Source: Branchiostoma floridae (lineage: Eukaryota > Chordata > Leptocardii > Amphioxiformes > Branchiostomatidae). From it: DNA of 64,000 nt. The notes under the pieces were generated by a model. It was not told where the DNA came from. It was given only the letters and a program-made list of their open reading frames with translations, and made no database searches. The stretch is taken from contig NC_049983.1 in assembly GCF_000003815.2 (NCBI RefSeq), positions 24,698,432 through 24,762,431 on the forward strand, given 5' to 3'. A program made the position numbers and the translations under genes. Numbering within the stretch: position 1 is the stretch's first letter; each line of letters opens with the position of its first letter. Below are positions 63,564 through 64,000 of this stretch, piece after piece.

Positions 63564-64000
63564 GTCACAAATATCTGGAGCAATGTCTGTAAAAACTAGA
63601 CAAACGGATTTGAAATCGTTATGAAACAAGTGATATATTGAGACTTACTTGTCAGTATCCGGGTAGAGAAATGCTTCTTTTCAGTGAAACGATTCACAAC
63701 ACTGATACCGCTGAGCAAGGAGGTAAGGAGGCTAAAAAACCTCCTTGCGCTGAGAAACCTCCCCAAAACAAATTTCCTGCCGCCGCCTGGGTAAGAAACT
63801 GCCAGATGGTTATTTGCCAAGCAGAGGTTACGCTTTGGTTCTTTTTTAACGTTTTAGCAATGAGCTTTTATCTTGGCTTTCAGCATTATTTTCTATCTAG
63901 TTCTGAGTGAATATAGTGAGTGAGTGTGTTCTGCCTCGAGCCATCACGAAAACAATACTAAATAGAAAGCTTGATAAAAAAACGTGCGACATCTATTCTT
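63564..64000. other. Start of the first intron of zinc-finger copy 3
   Basis: The region matches the corresponding intron of copy 1 (TTTTCAGTGAAA, AAAACAAATTTCCTGCC-type words). A short inverted repeat, GCAAGGAGG/CCTCCTTGC, lies at about 63714-63749. No coding exon is seen before the window ends. Confidence 0.5.

Overview
The window is animal nuclear DNA, most likely from an amphioxus (Branchiostoma). It is intron-rich and AT-leaning. Small foldback transposons and tRNA-derived SINEs are everywhere, and it carries tandem C2H2 zinc-finger genes of a style I associate with cephalochordates. No bacterial or viral gene organisation is visible. The species call is inferred from style, not from a database match. 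All host genes I can support lie on the minus strand.

Layout. (1) 1-8986: non-coding, with foldback elements and a 20-bp satellite. (2) 8987-34873: one complete nine-exon gene for an anion-selective Cys-loop receptor subunit of the GABA-A beta type. I joined it by hand; every splice phase agrees and the product is 446 residues. Its 13.9-kb second intron is a nursery of MITEs and contains a palindromic element interrupted by a 100-N assembly gap. (3) 34874-42694: intergenic, with SINE, LINE and MITE remnants. (4) 42695-50502: a somatomedin-B/seven-transmembrane receptor gene and, just upstream, a signal-peptide exon followed by a large exon coding ten copies of a Gly-Trp-Gly-Pro/proline-rich repeat. 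Splice phases allow these to be one gene, with the repeat exon as a phase 1-1 cassette. (5) 50692-54763: intergenic, with a hairpin element and a LINE remnant. (6) 54764-63563: three tandem paralogous C2H2 zinc-finger genes with 8, 7 and 14 fingers, in duplicated units that include the promoter and 5' UTR exon. The first copy is broken by a 13-nt net loss and has also lost a zinc ligand.

The genes do not form a pathway. The receptor would act at the plasma membrane of excitable cells, the SMB-7TM protein at the cell surface, and the zinc-finger proteins in the nucleus. Most interesting are the receptor's altered agonist-binding loop B, the possible modular receptor ectodomain, the decay of one zinc-finger copy, and a MITE insertion whose empty site is preserved in a neighbouring duplicate.
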